From Conus ventricosus (Eukaryota > Mollusca > Gastropoda > Neogastropoda > Conidae), in contig CM031621.1 of the NCBI GenBank assembly GCA_018398815.1, forward strand, positions 695,810 to 759,809: a stretch of 64,000 nucleotides of DNA, in the 5' to 3' direction. A program made the position numbers and the translations under genes. Within the stretch, counting starts at the first letter, position 1. Each line of letters starts with the position of its first letter. Below are positions 25,343 through 37,662 of the stretch, piece by piece. The notes under the pieces are model-generated. The model saw nothing but the letters and a program-made list of their open reading frames with translations, was not told the DNA's origin and made no database searches.

Positions 25343-26573
25343 TGTCAAGCACAGACGAGACAGAAATAAATATCTCATATCACACGCAATCTTACTCCAT
25401 ACGCGTTCTTACCCAGGGATATAACGCTTAGACTTTGATAAAATACCACCCCTTCTTTATTAAATTATTAGAAAATGTCTACACTCAGAACTCCGGGTGT
25501 AGAGCAGAAAGAAATGGGGAAAGTTTTAAAAGGTTTTTCACTCAGCTTAACATCACTGAAAGATTCTCCCACGTCTTTCCTCGTCGCCTCTCTCCCCTGA
25601 AGTTCACCAGGGACGACGTCAACGACCCCAACCTGGGTCTGGCTCCACGACTAGCCAAACGTAGCCGGGACCTTCCTTCTGTAAGTCTTCACGACCGGTG
25701 CAGCCTCAAACGCCTACGGCAGGGAGCTCCTCCAGCTTCTCACTCCCGTAGCGGAGCATGCCATCTGTACATCTTCACACCCGGTGCAGCCTCAAACGTC
25801 TACGGCAGGGAGCTCCTCCAGCTTCTCACTCCCGTAGCGGAGCATGCCACCTCTACAAACAAAGTCTGGGAACACCACCATTACTATCCCAGTTCCTAAC
25901 ACTTCAATAATAAATTTATCAGCTTCGTCTCCACCTGAAAAACTAACCACCATTCCCTTCTCTCTCCACCTCGGCAATTCCTGAGATAAATAGAAATAAA
26001 TAATATTATTTCCAATTCATTTCACCAAACAAGACAATTTTAATTATATAAACAACAGCTTGTCTCCTCACACGGCCTCGAACCATCTCGAATCTATAAA
26101 ACAATGGAAAGAATAATTTTCATATACTTCTCAAACATATTCATCGTAATACTATTCATAAACCATAAACAAAACCAAGCTGTAAAGAAAATGAAATATT
26201 ATAACTTAACAACACTAAGTCTTCAACTTTCCCGGGCCTCTCTCTCCCAGGACTTACTAGCGTCTTACGCTCTCTCGGTCTGTCACAGCAGACAGCGCAC
26301 GCTCTCTCTCTCGGTCTGTCACAGCAGACAGCTAAACATCGACCGGCCACACATACAAACTTAAAGCTCACCCGTTATAAAAACTGCACGAGATCCATGC
26401 ATCTCCCCTCTAAAACCTGTGCACGGGCTACACACATGTCTGCATCAGCATATCAAACTTTTATACCAGTTTGGGTGCACTTATACACTGCAATAAAATA
26501 AATGCACCTCTATCTCTATACTAAACACAATTAAATGAAAACCTATAAAAAATATTAAAACATTTTCTTTACA
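25343..26573. mobile_element. Solo LTR (1231 bp) of an LTR retrotransposon, nested in Penelope copy 1
   Basis: The insert starts TGTCAAGCACAG, ends TTTCTTTACA, and is bounded by the 5-bp duplication ACTGG. TGT...ACA ends with a 5-bp target duplication are the hallmark of LTR elements. No gag or pol frame is present, which fits a solo LTR left by recombination; a short non-autonomous element is the alternative. A TATA-like TCTATAAAACA near 26094 and AATAAA-type signals near 26492 could be LTR promoter and polyadenylation sites on the plus strand. An 86-bp internal duplication lies at 25687-25858. Confidence 0.85.
25687..25858. repeat. 86-bp tandem duplication inside the LTR
   Basis: Two copies begin CTTCACGACCGGTGCAGCC (25687) and CTTCACACCCGGTGCAGCC (25773), with few differences over their length. 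Confidence 0.9.
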
Positions 26574-26688
26574 ACTGGAGATACTGGCGAACCCATGGCA
26601 GCTCCTTGTCTCTGCTGGTAGAACTCATGGTTGAACGAAAAGTAGGTGCTAGTGAGGCACAGTTCCAACAGTTCTGGCACCTGTTCTG
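26574..26688 (-). mobile_element. Penelope-like element copy 1, 5' segment
   Basis: The minus strand gives ELLELCLTSTYFSFNHEFYQ and then GAAMGSPVSPVV, the RT region just before the point where 25342 continues. With the LTR and one ACTGG removed the two segments join in frame at the same codon as in copy 2. The copy is 5'-truncated at 26688, only 9 bp from the truncation point of copy 2. Confidence 0.88.
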
Positions 26689-26812
26689 TGTGAACAACAG
26701 AACAGGTGCTAGAACTGTTGGAACTGTACCTCACTAGCACCTACTTTTCGTTCAACCATGAGTTCTACCAGCAGAAACAAGGAGCTGCCATGGGTTCGCC
26801 AGTATCTCCAGT
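26576..26812. repeat. Inverted-repeat junction between the two Penelope copies
   Basis: Arms of about 113 bp (26576-26688 and 26698-26810) are nearly identical in opposite orientation around the 9-bp spacer TGTGAACAA (26689-26697). With the insert removed, the inverted similarity extends over about 1.17 kb on each side. Confidence 0.92.
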
Positions 26813-27701
26813 GGTAGCCAACCTGTACATGGAACATTTTGAAAAAGTAGCCCTTGAGACCGCTGCCAACCCTCCCAGCATGTGGTACCGCTATGTGGAT
26901 GACACCATGACCCCCATACAGGCGACGGAGGTTGACAGCTTCACTACTCACCTGAATTTCATCGACGACAGTATCCACTTCACTTCGGAAACTGAAGCAG
27001 AAGGGAAGATCCCGTTCCTGGACACACCCATCACCCGAACCCATGATGACAGGGTGGAGACCACCGTCTATAGGAAACCCACCCACACTGACCAATATCT
27101 GAACTTTCATTCTAACCACCCCCTCCAACACAAGAGATCTGTTGTCAACACCCTCATGCACAGAGACTCTGTACTGTGTTCCACTAAGGAGGAAGAGCTG
27201 AAAGAAGAAGAACACATCAAGACTGCCCTTTCTGCTAATGGATACTCTGCATGGATGTGGGACAACCCTCGAGTTCGCTACCCTTCTTCTACAGATATGG
27301 ACAGTGTGAAAGTGGGGATCCCTTACATTAAAGGAGTCTCAGAGCGTCTAGCCAGGACATTCCAACAACATGGATGCAAAGTGTTCCATAAGCCCACAAA
27401 CTCCCTACGCCAGCAACTGACCCATGTCAAAGACAAAACGGACCCCCTCAAGCTGTGTGGTGTAGTGTACCAGGTATGGTGTCAAGACTGTACCCATACC
27501 TACATTGGCGAGACAGAAAGACCACTCACCACCTGTCTACAGAAACACCAAAACCGATCTACTTCTGCCATACATGAACATCTACAAGCCACAGGTCACA
27601 GTTTCAGCCCCCAAGAAACCAAGATCTTATGTACAGAGCCCTTCCTCACAAAAAGAAAAGTTAAAGAAGCCATTGAAATTAGACCAGACGCCCCAGCCTG
27701 A
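26706..27701 (+). CDS. Penelope-like reverse transcriptase / GIY-YIG endonuclease, N-terminally truncated
   Basis: There are 331 codons without a break. Near residues 20-35 is QGAAMGSPVSPVVANLYMEH, an RT fingers/palm segment. YVDDT at about residues 66-70 holds two catalytic aspartates, and residues 100-125 carry the PFLDTPITR and VYRKPTHTDQY strings typical of Penelope RT. A basic linker leads to a GIY-YIG nuclease near 251-285, with GVVYQVWCQDC, HTYIGETERPL and a following CLQKHQNR. The first RT motifs are missing, so the ATG used is internal and the protein cannot be a full RT. Unlike copy 1, this frame is intact through the endonuclease, so copy 2 may be younger or simply luckier. Confidence 0.85.
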   Translation: MLELLELYLTSTYFSFNHEFYQQKQGAAMGSPVSPVVANLYMEHFEKVALETAANPPSMWYRYVDDTMTPIQATEVDSFTTHLNFIDDSIHFTSETEAEGKIPFLDTPITRTHDDRVETTVYRKPTHTDQYLNFHSNHPLQHKRSVVNTLMHRDSVLCSTKEEELKEEEHIKTALSANGYSAWMWDNPRVRYPSSTDMDSVKVGIPYIKGVSERLARTFQQHGCKVFHKPTNSLRQQLTHVKDKTDPLKLCGVVYQVWCQDCTHTYIGETERPLTTCLQKHQNRSTSAIHEHLQATGHSFSPQETKILCTEPFLTKRKVKEAIEIRPDAPA

Positions 27702-27793
27702 ACAGAGATCAAGGCTTTGAACTTTCCCCCATCTACAATCAGATCCTGACAAGTCGTCCCACCAGGCCTCGCTGCCACAACAGCAACAGTGAG

Positions 27794-27829
27794 CTGAAGA
27801 AGACAGGGCGACCCTGTAGAAATATTCTC
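27794..27829 (+). ncRNA. Hammerhead-like hairpin in the Penelope 3' region (copy 2), degenerate
   Basis: Same motif as in copy 1: CTGAAGAAGACAGGG, loop CGA, CCCTGTA, then GAAATATTCTC. The closing C of the stem has become A, which opens the pair next to the GAAA core, so this copy is weaker. Confidence 0.25.
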
Positions 27830-27867
27830 TAAGTTTTTGATTCTGAGTCTGTAACTACTTTTCTAAT

Positions 27868-30664
27868 GTCGAATCCAGAAACCTATATTCTTATTTGTTT
27901 CAGTGATGTTTTGTTCAAGCAGAATGATCTGAATCAATTGTCTACATTATAATCATTTCAAATGCAGGAAATTTTACTCAGTCTCTGCATACTTTCATTA
28001 CAACATCTGAATCAAATTCAGAGGCACGGAAGATGAGACTGAAAAAAAAAACAAAAAAACCACAAGATGTCTGTATGGAGGTAAAGCATTCATGAATACA
28101 GACAGAACTGCAGTCAACATAAAACAAACCTCCAGTCTGATCTTTTTTCTTTCTTTTTCCGTGTGATAAATTCGTTGAAGTGTATTGTAAAGGCACATAA
28201 GATTTTTAAAAATCATTCTCCACTGAAATGTTTTCTTTTCCTCAAACGCACCCATCAGTCGGCACTAAACTCTGAACAGCTCTTTAGACAAACACAACGT
28301 TCTGAAAAACAAACTAAGCAGCAGAAGGCTCAGGTGATTTGTTCAGATCTAGTCTATATAAGTGTAAGCTTAACGAGAGCAAAACTTGAATCAAAGACAA
28401 GCAAACGTATGATGGCCTAAAATGGTTTGCGAATGAAGAGACAGCATTTATGGTTTTCTTTACCAGTACACACGTACATGGCATCAACGCTAAAACATTA
28501 AAAATGTACAATTTGCTTCTGAAATTTTTTTTAAAGCAAGTGACTGGGAAGAAGCATTCAGTCACACTATGATGCACTAAAAAAAAAATGCAGTTCCAAT
28601 CGAGTACTGAGCAAACACACAGACACATGCACACAATGCATGCATACATACATATGCTATGCATGCCCGCAAACACACAGTCTCGCACACGCATACACAC
28701 AGTCTCGCACAGACACTTCAAGGAAACATCCCCAGAGCAGACCGACATCAGAAAACAAATAAAATGAGCACCTATGCAGAGATCAACCCAAGGCTTTAGA
28801 CACAAGCTCAACGATGCTATCTCCATCCGGTCAGTCCAGCACTATTTCTCAGCTAGCGACATTTGATGCTCCATGTTTTTCCTGTTCAGCAGTCTTGGTC
28901 GACCCACGATAATTTTTGACACAAGGAATTTAACCTACACAGCTAAGATTTATTTTCTGATCAGTACAATAAAAACATTTTGCAAGATGGACAGTGTGTG
29001 TGCATGTGCATGCATATGTGTATTGAATGGGCAAGTGTGTGCATGTATACTTATTTGCAACTAAGACTGTAGCAGACATTTCAGAAACAAACAGAACTTG
29101 TACACCGAGTTTTCTATCAATGTACACTGACACAGGCTTCCAAATATCTGCACAGTGGGAATTACAACACCAGTGAAAAAAAGATTTTGTTTCCAATACC
29201 CATGTTTTCTCAAGTCTTATCATTTGCTCTGAATTTTAATTTCATATAATTGTCTCGACGTTTTCAAACTGTATGTCGGTCTTAATCATCAGTTTGTATT
29301 CCGTGACATTCTTGGAATGTCTCAGTTAGCTGTAGCATCACCTTTTGATGACCATATTGAGTGGTCAGTTGTTTTAAGATGAACTTGTGTGCATTCCCTG
29401 TGGACTGCTCTGGTGATGCTGTGGCAGGACAAAGCTGGATGTGGCTGTGCCTGTGCCTGAGAGAGCCAGAAAGAGCAATCTGAGCACTGAGGGGCACAGA
29501 GTATGAGACGTTTTTAAAAATTCATGCATACAGCCCATCTGTCCACAATTTGTTAGTTTGCGACAACTCTTTAGCATTAAGAGCTAATCTGGTAATTACT
29601 ATACTTCGATACAAAGCTGAGAAGAAATGCTTTATCCTGCCAATCAAAACCTGGACCATCCTCGTTCACACCTTCGCCTCCATATAAATACACTGATTTC
29701 TAGAAGTATGGCACAAGGTTAATGCATCACAGTGACAGGCAGGTAGCTTCATTTCCCTAACATTCCTGGCAGGCTTGAGTACTTGTGAACTTTGCCATCT
29801 TCAGCTAATGCATCCATCGTGAAGAAAAAGACAGTTACTTCTCGCCGCCTGGAACACTAACCTACAGAATTGTACATGGATGGGCAAATGGGGGTAATTC
29901 AATCCCACAGGCCATCCTTCAAAACATCCATTGTAGCCGTCACTGTCGGAGATGTTAGAGGGTTTACACACCTTCCAGCCCATTCTTGGGTACATCATCA
30001 TAACGGTCATTATAGTTCAGACACTTTAAGAGTTACTGATCTCACCCCTTCCTACTTGAGAGTCCATGAATCTCTGTAAAGCTTCCAATTAAAAGAAGAG
30101 GTCATGAACGCGGGCACAGAAATCAGATGAAGAGACTTGCACTGGGTAAGCTCGTGCACACAGAGATCTACAAATGTAGGATAGAAAAAAACCAAGTCAT
30201 GATACAGACCTTTTGAAGCCAAGTTCTACAATCCTGGAACCACTTCATACCCACTGAATGATAGTCCCTTCAAACGGACCTGCCAAAGGACAATGCTGCC
30301 TTTTCCTTTCCTAAGCTGCCAGAACAGGACGGCACAAAAGCATCTGTGACAGGCGACAGAGATGGTTTGATTCCTCGTTCTGATGGGTGTGTGTTCATTC
30401 AGGCATCTCCACTGCCTTCCCCATTGGCAGAGATGAGAGAGTCGCTGGTCCTTAATTGTGACCTTGAAACACTTCAGAAACCTTTTTATTTCGTTCTCTG
30501 TGATTCTGCTGCAGACTTGCTTCACTTGCTTCCACAACAAAGAAAAATGAAACCTGCTGGAGACAATTCAGATGAGGTTCAGTACTAGCTTTCATTTCCT
30601 TTGTTGGCACTAATCGTCTCATTCTTTATCAGCTCCAAACGTTTTCATTAGCAGGTGTTTGAAA
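27868..30664. other. Non-coding sequence
   Basis: There are short CA-rich patches near 28610-28710. Open frames here are short, mutually overlapping on both strands and without recognisable motifs. I see no gene or RNA. Confidence 0.55.
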
Positions 30665-33207
30665 TGTTTGCCGTTCTGTCCCCCTGATACAGCTGTAATC
30701 ACACTGCTATACTGTGTCTGTCCCCCTGATACAGCTGTAATCACACTGCTATACTGTGCCGTTCTGTCCCCCTGATACAGCTGTAATCACACTGCTATAC
30801 TGTGCCGTTCTGTCCCCTGATACAGCTGTAATCACACTGCTATACTGTGCCGTTCTGTCCCCCTGATACAGCTGTAATCACACTGCTATACTGTGCCGTT
30901 CTGTCCCCCTGATACAGCTGTAATCACACTGCTATACTGTGCCGTTCTGTCCCCCTGATACAGCTGTAATCACACTGCTATACTGTGCCGTTCTGTCCCC
31001 TGATACAGCTGTAATCACACTGCTACACTGTGCCGTTCTGTCCCCCTGATACAGCTGTAATCACACTGCTATACTGTGCCGTTCTGTCCCCCTGATACAG
31101 CTGTAATCACACTGCTACACTGTGCCGTTCTGTCCCCCTGATACAGCTGTAATCACACTGCTATACTGTGTCTGTCCCCCTGATACAGCTGTAATCACAC
31201 TGCTATACTGTGCCTTTCTGTCCCCCTGATACAGCTGTAATCACACTGCTATACTGTGCCGTTCTGTCCCCCTGATACAGCTGTAATCACACTGCTATAA
31301 TTTGCCGTTCTGTCCCCCTGATACAGCTGTAATCACATTGCTATACTGTGCCGTTCTGTCCCCCTGATACAGCTGTAATCACACTGCTATACTGTGCCGT
31401 TCTGTCCCCCTGATACAGCTGTAATCACATTGCTATACTGTGCCGTTCTGTCCCCCTGATACAGCTGTAATCACACTGCTATACTGTGCCGTTCTGTCCC
31501 CCTGATACAGCTGTAATCCCACTGCTATACTGTGCCGTTCTGTCCCCCTGATACAGCTGTAATCACACTGCTATACTGTGCCGTTCTGTCCCCCTGATAC
31601 AGCTGTAATCACACTGCTATACTGTGCCGTTCTGTCCCCCTGATACAGCTGTAATCACACTGCTATACTGTGCCGTTCTGTCCCCCTGATACAGCTGTAA
31701 TCACACTGCTATACTGTGCCGTTCTGTCCCCCTGATACAGCTGTAATCACACTGCTATACTGTGCCGTTCTGTCCCCCTGATACAGCTGTAATCACACTG
31801 CTATACTGTGCCGTTCTGTCCCCCTGATACAGCTGTAATCACACTGCTATACTGTGCCGTTCTGTCCCCTGATACAGCTGTAATCACACTGCTATACTGT
31901 GTCTGTCCCCCTGATACAGCTGTAATCACTGCTATACTGTGCCGTTCTTTCCCCCTGATACAGCTGTAATCACACTGCTATACTGTGCCGTTCTGTCCCA
32001 CTGATACAGCTGTAATCACACTGCTATACTGTGTCTTTCTGTCCCCCTGATACAGCTGTAATCACACTGCTATACTGTGCCGTTCTGTCCCCCTGATACA
32101 GCTGTAATCACACTGCTATACTGTGCCGTTCTGTCCCCCTGATACAGCTGTAATCACACTGCTATACTGTGCCGTTCTGTCCCGCTGATACAGCTGTAAT
32201 CACACTGCTATACTGTGCCGTTCTGTCCCCCTGATACAGCTGTAATCACACTGCTATACTGTGTCTGTCCCCCTGATACAGCTGTAATCACACTGCTATA
32301 CTGTGCCGTTCTGTCCCCCTGATACAGCTGTAATCACACTGCTATACTGTGCCGTTCTGTCCCCTGATACAGCTGTAATCACACTGCTATACTGTGCCGT
32401 TCTGTCCCCCTGATACAGCTGTAATCACACTGCTATACTGTGTCTGTCCCCCTGATACAGCTGTAATCACACTGCTATACTGTGTCTTTCTGTCCCCCTC
32501 ATACAGCTGTAATCACACTGCTATACTGTGCCGTTCTGTCCCCTGATACAGCTGTAATCACACTGCTATACTGTGCCGTTCTGTCCCCCTGATACAGCTG
32601 TAATCACACTGCTATACTGTGTCTGTCCCCCTGATACAGCTGTAATCACACTGCTATACTGTGTCTTTCTGTCCCCCTGATACAGCTGTAATCACACTGC
32701 TATACTGTGCCGTTCTGTCCCCCTGATACAGCTGTAATCACACTGCTATACTGTGTCTTTCTGTCCCCCTGATACAGCTGTAATCACACTGCTATACTGT
32801 GGCGTTCTGTCCCCCTGATACAGCTGTAATCACACTGCTATACTGTGCCGTTCTGTCCCCCTGATACAGCTGTAATCACACTGCTATACTGTGCCGTTCT
32901 GTCCCCCTGATACAGCTGTAATCACACTGCTATACTGTGCTGTTCTGTCCCCTGATACAGCTGTAATCACACTGCTATACTGTGCCGTTCTGTCCCCCTG
33001 ATACAGCTGTAATCACACTGCTATACTGTGTCTGTCCCCCTGATACAGCTGTAATCACACTGCTATACTGTGCCGTTCTGTCCCCCTGATACAGCTGTAA
33101 TCACACTGCTATACTGTGCCGTTCTGTCCCCCTGATACAGCTGTAATCACACTGCTATACTGTGCCGTTCTGTCCCCCTGATACAGCTGTAATCACACTG
33201 CTATACA
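30665..33207. repeat. 46-bp minisatellite, about 55 copies
   Basis: The unit contains CCGTTCTGTCCCCCTGATAC, then AGCTGTAATCACACTGC, then TATACTGTG. Copies are highly homogeneous. Recurrent variants are a 42-bp form with GTGTCTGTCC, a form with GTGTCTTTCTG, and a form with one C fewer. The array ends abruptly at 33207. Confidence 0.96.
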
Positions 33208-34089
33208 GTGAAGGTGGAAAACAGAGAGCCAGCAACGGTCCACTTCACATTCTGCCCATGTCCCATTGTGACTGCCATCCAGCTACAGCCATCCTTGACC
33301 AACTTCCCATCCTGCTGACGCTGCCCTGAGCACATCCATGGTATCATACTGTCCAGCCCCCTTCCTTGACCCTTGACCAATACTCCATCAGACTCTTAGC
33401 AGTGGAACCGAAAATGAAAAACATCAGGATGCAAAAGTTCCCAAGGAAAAGCCATGCAGTGTTCTATGTCCCTGTTGTCTCCAAGCTCGTGGACAGTGTG
33501 GCTGCTCACCTGTTCATTGTTACTCTGAGGATCATGAGTTCATTTCTACTGGTTTTGATCTCCTCTTCTGATCAGCCACCAAACATGACACTAAAGAACA
33601 GTGCTTCTTGTTCAAAACATCTGTTTTTCTTTTCCTCAGATCCCAATGGCTAGCAGTAAGTGAAACTTGGTCAGCAAGTTTGAACGCCATTCTCAAAGTT
33701 TGAGGTTTGGAACTGAATCTAGACAGTAGGCTTCTGGGAAATGGTGCAGACGTTTCTACTGTGACTGTGTCCAAAGTCAACACCAAAGAAATACAGATCA
33801 GCTAGCGCCTGAACCCTCTTTGTGTGTGGACTCATGCAGAAGGCCAAACCAGGCACACTGTAAAAAGCTTGAAATCCATGTAAAACTTCTTGCACTATGG
33901 CAGCTGGCTAAAAATACCCAGTATGTAATGACACTAAAAACAGCACTGCTGATAAAAAGTTTAGGTAAAAAAACAACAAAACATGGCCTTGCACATAGAA
34001 ATCTCAAATGTTAATTACATGTGGTAAAGTTTTGCAGTTCATTACCACAAACAGGAGGTTCCAGTGAAACGGCAAAGTTGTCCATCCAT
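33208..34089. other. Non-coding sequence
   Basis: Unique sequence between two tandem arrays. No supported gene. Confidence 0.55.
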
Positions 34090-36100
34090 GTTTTTACCCT
34101 TCACAACCCATGGCATGGTAACCATCACCACAGTCACAAGGTTTGCTAACCAGGTCACGACACAATGGCAACAATCTCATGGCTTGATTTTCATCACTAA
34201 TCACAATGTCTTGTTAACAATGACCACAACTCCATGGTTTGGTAACCACACCCTCAACGTTTGGAAACCATACCACAACTTGGTGGCTTGGTAACCACAC
34301 CCTCAACGTTTGGGAACCATACCACAACTTGGTGGCTTGGTAATCATAACCACTTTGTTTGGGAACCATACTACAACTTGGTGACTATGATCAACTATGA
34401 CAAAAATGTTGTAACAATGACCTCTGGTTCAATAGTCATGAACACCCCCCTCCATGATCACATCACCATGACCACATCCTGGAGGCTATGACCACAACCC
34501 TATGGTCTGGTAAATGAATCACATCCCCATGGTTTGATAACCAAAACCTTGACCATAATCCCAGGCTTTTGACAACCATGACCACAACTCGCAGGCCTGC
34601 TAACATAACTTGAGGACCATGACCTGACAACGACTACCACCTCCATGGCTTGATAACTATGACCACAACCCCATGGCATGGTAACCATGACCACAACCCC
34701 ATGGCATGGTAACCATGACCACAACCCCATGACATGGTAACCATGACCACAACCCCATGACATGGTAACCATGACCACAACCCCATGACATGGTAACTAC
34801 GACCACAACCCCATGACATGGTAACTACGACCATCACCTCATCGTGTGGTAACCATAACCACAACCCCATGGCATCGTAACTACGACCATCACCTCATCG
34901 TGTGGTAACCATAACCACAACCCCATGGCATCATAACTACGACCATCACCTCATTGTGTGGTAACCATAACCACAACCCCATGGCATCGTAACTACGACC
35001 ATCACCTCATTGTGTGGTAACCATGATGACAACCCCATCATGTAACCATGACTGCAACTTCATGCCATGGTAACTACGACCATCACCTCATCGTGTGGTA
35101 ACCATGATGACAACCCCATCATGTGGTAACCATGACTGCAACTTCATGCCATGGTAACTACGACCATCACCTCATCGTGTGGTAACCATGATGACAACCC
35201 CATCATGTGGTAACCATGACCACAACCTCATGCCATGGTAACTAATGACCATCACCTCATCGTGTGGTAACCATGATGACAACCCCATCATGTGGTAACC
35301 ATGACCACAACCTCATGCCATGGTAACTAATGACCATCACCTCATCGTGTGGTAACCCATCATGTGGTAACCATGACCATACCCCATTGTGTAGTAACCA
35401 GAACCACTACTCCATGCTTGATAACTATGGTCACAATAGCTCGGTAACTATGACCACAAACCCAAGGGTTGGTGACCATGACTACAATCCTAGGGCTTTG
35501 TACCCATGATTACTACTTCATCACCTGGTAACCATGACCAATGTCCCAACCATACAGCTTGGTAATCATGACCACAACCCTATGGCTTGATAACCATGAC
35601 CACATCCTCCACCCTTCCCCCCCCCTCGGCGTAGTAGCTATGACCACTACCCCAAGACTCCATGACCATGACCCTAACCACACAGCATGGTAACCATGAC
35701 CATGACTCCATGATGCAGTAACCATGACCACTACATCAAGACTCAGTGACCATCACAATAACCACACAGCTTGGTAACCATGACCACAACGATAAAGCTG
35801 AGTAAACATGACCACTAAGCCAAGGCTTGGTGACCGTGACAACAACCACACAGCTTGGTAACCATGACCTTTACCCCAAGGCTTGGTAACCATGACCACA
35901 ACCATACAGCTTGGTACCCATGACCACTACACCACGCCTTGGTGACCATGGCAACAACCACACAGCTTGTTATCCATGACCACTACTCCAAGGCTTGGTG
36001 ACCATGACAACAAAAACACAGCTTGTCCATGACCACTACCCCAAGGCTTGGTGACCTTGACAACAACCACACAGCTTGTTAACCATGGTCACTACTTGAC
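34090..36100. repeat. Diverged 28-bp minisatellite
   Basis: Variants of GGTAACCATGACCACAACCC plus CATGACAT recur across 2 kb. The most regular block is 34670-34990, and a longer composite period with CCATCACCTCATCGTGTGG lies at about 34820-35360. Divergence is much higher than in the neighbouring 46-bp array, which suggests greater age. Confidence 0.9.
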
Positions 36101-37240
36101 ACGGTCACAATGATTAGAACCTTGTAACTATGGCCCTAGAAATGACCATTCTAACACTTTTCTGACATTACCGACAGTGCCACAATCTGGAAGGATTTTA
36201 GAAACAACAAACGGCAGATGACATGCTCAGGTCTTGTGGCACTGCATCTCCGTGTTGCAGAGGGAATCCGTGTTCATTTTCTGCTAATGAGTAACAGCTT
36301 TTCATTGAAAGCCCATCAGATATCAAATTTTCTTCCATGTAAGTTCTCATGTTTAGTTCTGGCTCTTTTCTGCTTTATGTTTTAATGTATTAGTTGAATT
36401 TAGCACAGAATTCTCTTAAGCACATGTGGATACCAACAACACACAACATCAGTCAGTCATGTCTTTGTCTGCTGCCACTGCAACCTACCAATGAAAGTAA
36501 GTCACCCTGCAACCCCACCCCAAAGCGCTTCCTTTCCATCCTCTACTACTACAACCCAACTTCTCCTTTTTTGCCCAGTTTTACCTGTCATTACAACCTG
36601 TCTATGTATCCCCATTCAAAAACAGAAAAGACAACCAACGAATATGGAGAACGAAATGAAGTATTCCTGTGTAGTACAATGTCTACAGTGAGGTTACAAC
36701 ATTGGATGAGTATGTGGCCACTCTGACAGGCTGTTTCTGTGATGCTGTATTTGGAAGATGTGTGCATACTAAATTCAAACACTAAGGCACAGAGGAGATG
36801 GTGTCTATGCAAGCAACCATTAGAACAAGTGCACAAAAACCAGTGTCAATACAGACACTTCTATCAACTGTCAAAAACTGCGGGTCAAGCCATATTACTT
36901 GTGTTTACGGATGTGTTCTAATCTAGTACCAATGCCTCTTTTTTTTTTTTTAAATCATATTTACAGTGACCTGCATACATCACAAATGCATAATAATGGG
37001 CAATAAAACATGTGTGGACATAGCCACACATATTATGCATTATTTACATCCATCCATGTATATGTCGTTGGACCGACACACACTCTTAAAAAATGATGCA
37101 CCTGTGCGCACGCACATGCACACACACACCGAGACACACACTCTCTCACACAACCATTTAAACATATGCAAGCTCGCTCTCTCTCTCTCACACACACACA
37201 CTCTCTCTCTCTCTCAGGCACACACCTAAGCATGTGCACA

Positions 37241-37278
<38 letters not shown>

Positions 37279-37443
37279 GACATGTACACACACACACCAC
37301 TCGCACACATACAGACATGTACACACACACCACTCGCACACACACACAGACAAAACCACCGAAAAGCACCGGTCACAGCAGTAAGGAAGATCACAACTTC
37401 AACAGTGTAGACTTTTCAGTGGTGCAGACAGTGTCCAGCATCT
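36101..37443. other. Probable 3' flank and 3' UTR of the myosin gene
   Basis: This lies directly downstream (minus strand) of the MYO19 stop codon at 37444. A mixed CA/CT microsatellite occupies 37120-37345. The only polyadenylation-like hexamer I found on the minus strand is ATTAAA (36381-36386), about 1 kb past the stop, which is weak support. No other gene is visible. Confidence 0.45.
37120..37345. repeat. Compound (CA)n/(CT)n microsatellite
   Basis: Blocks of CTCTCT alternate with CACACA, including a duplicated ACATGTACACACACACCACTCGC piece, just downstream of the myosin stop codon. Confidence 0.9.
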
Positions 37444-37662
37444 TCAGGGGTCCACAGAAGACCCCAGATCCTGTCCTCCTGACGACAGCTCTGTCAGAAT
37501 ATCAGGCAGTCCGCGGGGCAGCTCTCGACAAGAAGACCCCAGATCCTGTCCTCCTGACGACAGCTCTGTCAGAATATCAGGCAGTCCGCGGGGCAGCTCT
37601 CGACAGTGGATCACATGACCATACCGCAGCACACTGGCTCGTGTGTGAAAACGCACCCCACT
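37444..37662 (-). CDS. MYO19: MYO19 exon 12: C-terminus with duplicated segment and stop
   Basis: 219 nt including TGA at 37444-37446. The acceptor GCTTGCAG|AGTGGG is preceded by a strong T14 tract. It encodes [18 protein letters not shown], matching the conserved MYO19 tail KFH.R.S.LRY. A 25-residue segment starting [19 protein letters not shown] then occurs twice, followed by SVDP and stop. Confidence 0.85.
   Translation of the reverse strand, partial: SGVRFHTRASVLRYGHVIHCRELPRGLPDILTELSSGGQDLGSSCRELPRGLPDILTELSSGGQDLGSSVDP

Larger units (their letters stand above)
26698..27867 (+). mobile_element. Penelope-like element copy 2, 5'-truncated
   Basis: The element body runs from the truncation at 26698 to the shared 3' end CTTTTCTAAT at 27867, and is about 1170 bp long. 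It contains one long open frame (see 26706-27701) and a 3' UTR with a hammerhead-like hairpin. It is head to head with copy 1. Confidence 0.9.

Noticed and set aside
25435..25899. 154-codon plus-strand frame in the middle segment
   Set aside because: It lies inside the solo LTR and spans the 86-bp internal duplication. No gag, pol or other motif is seen.
28314..28826. 170-codon minus-strand frame
   Set aside because: Cys-rich low-complexity translation of CA-rich DNA, with no motif, no splice or promoter support and stops in neighbouring frames.
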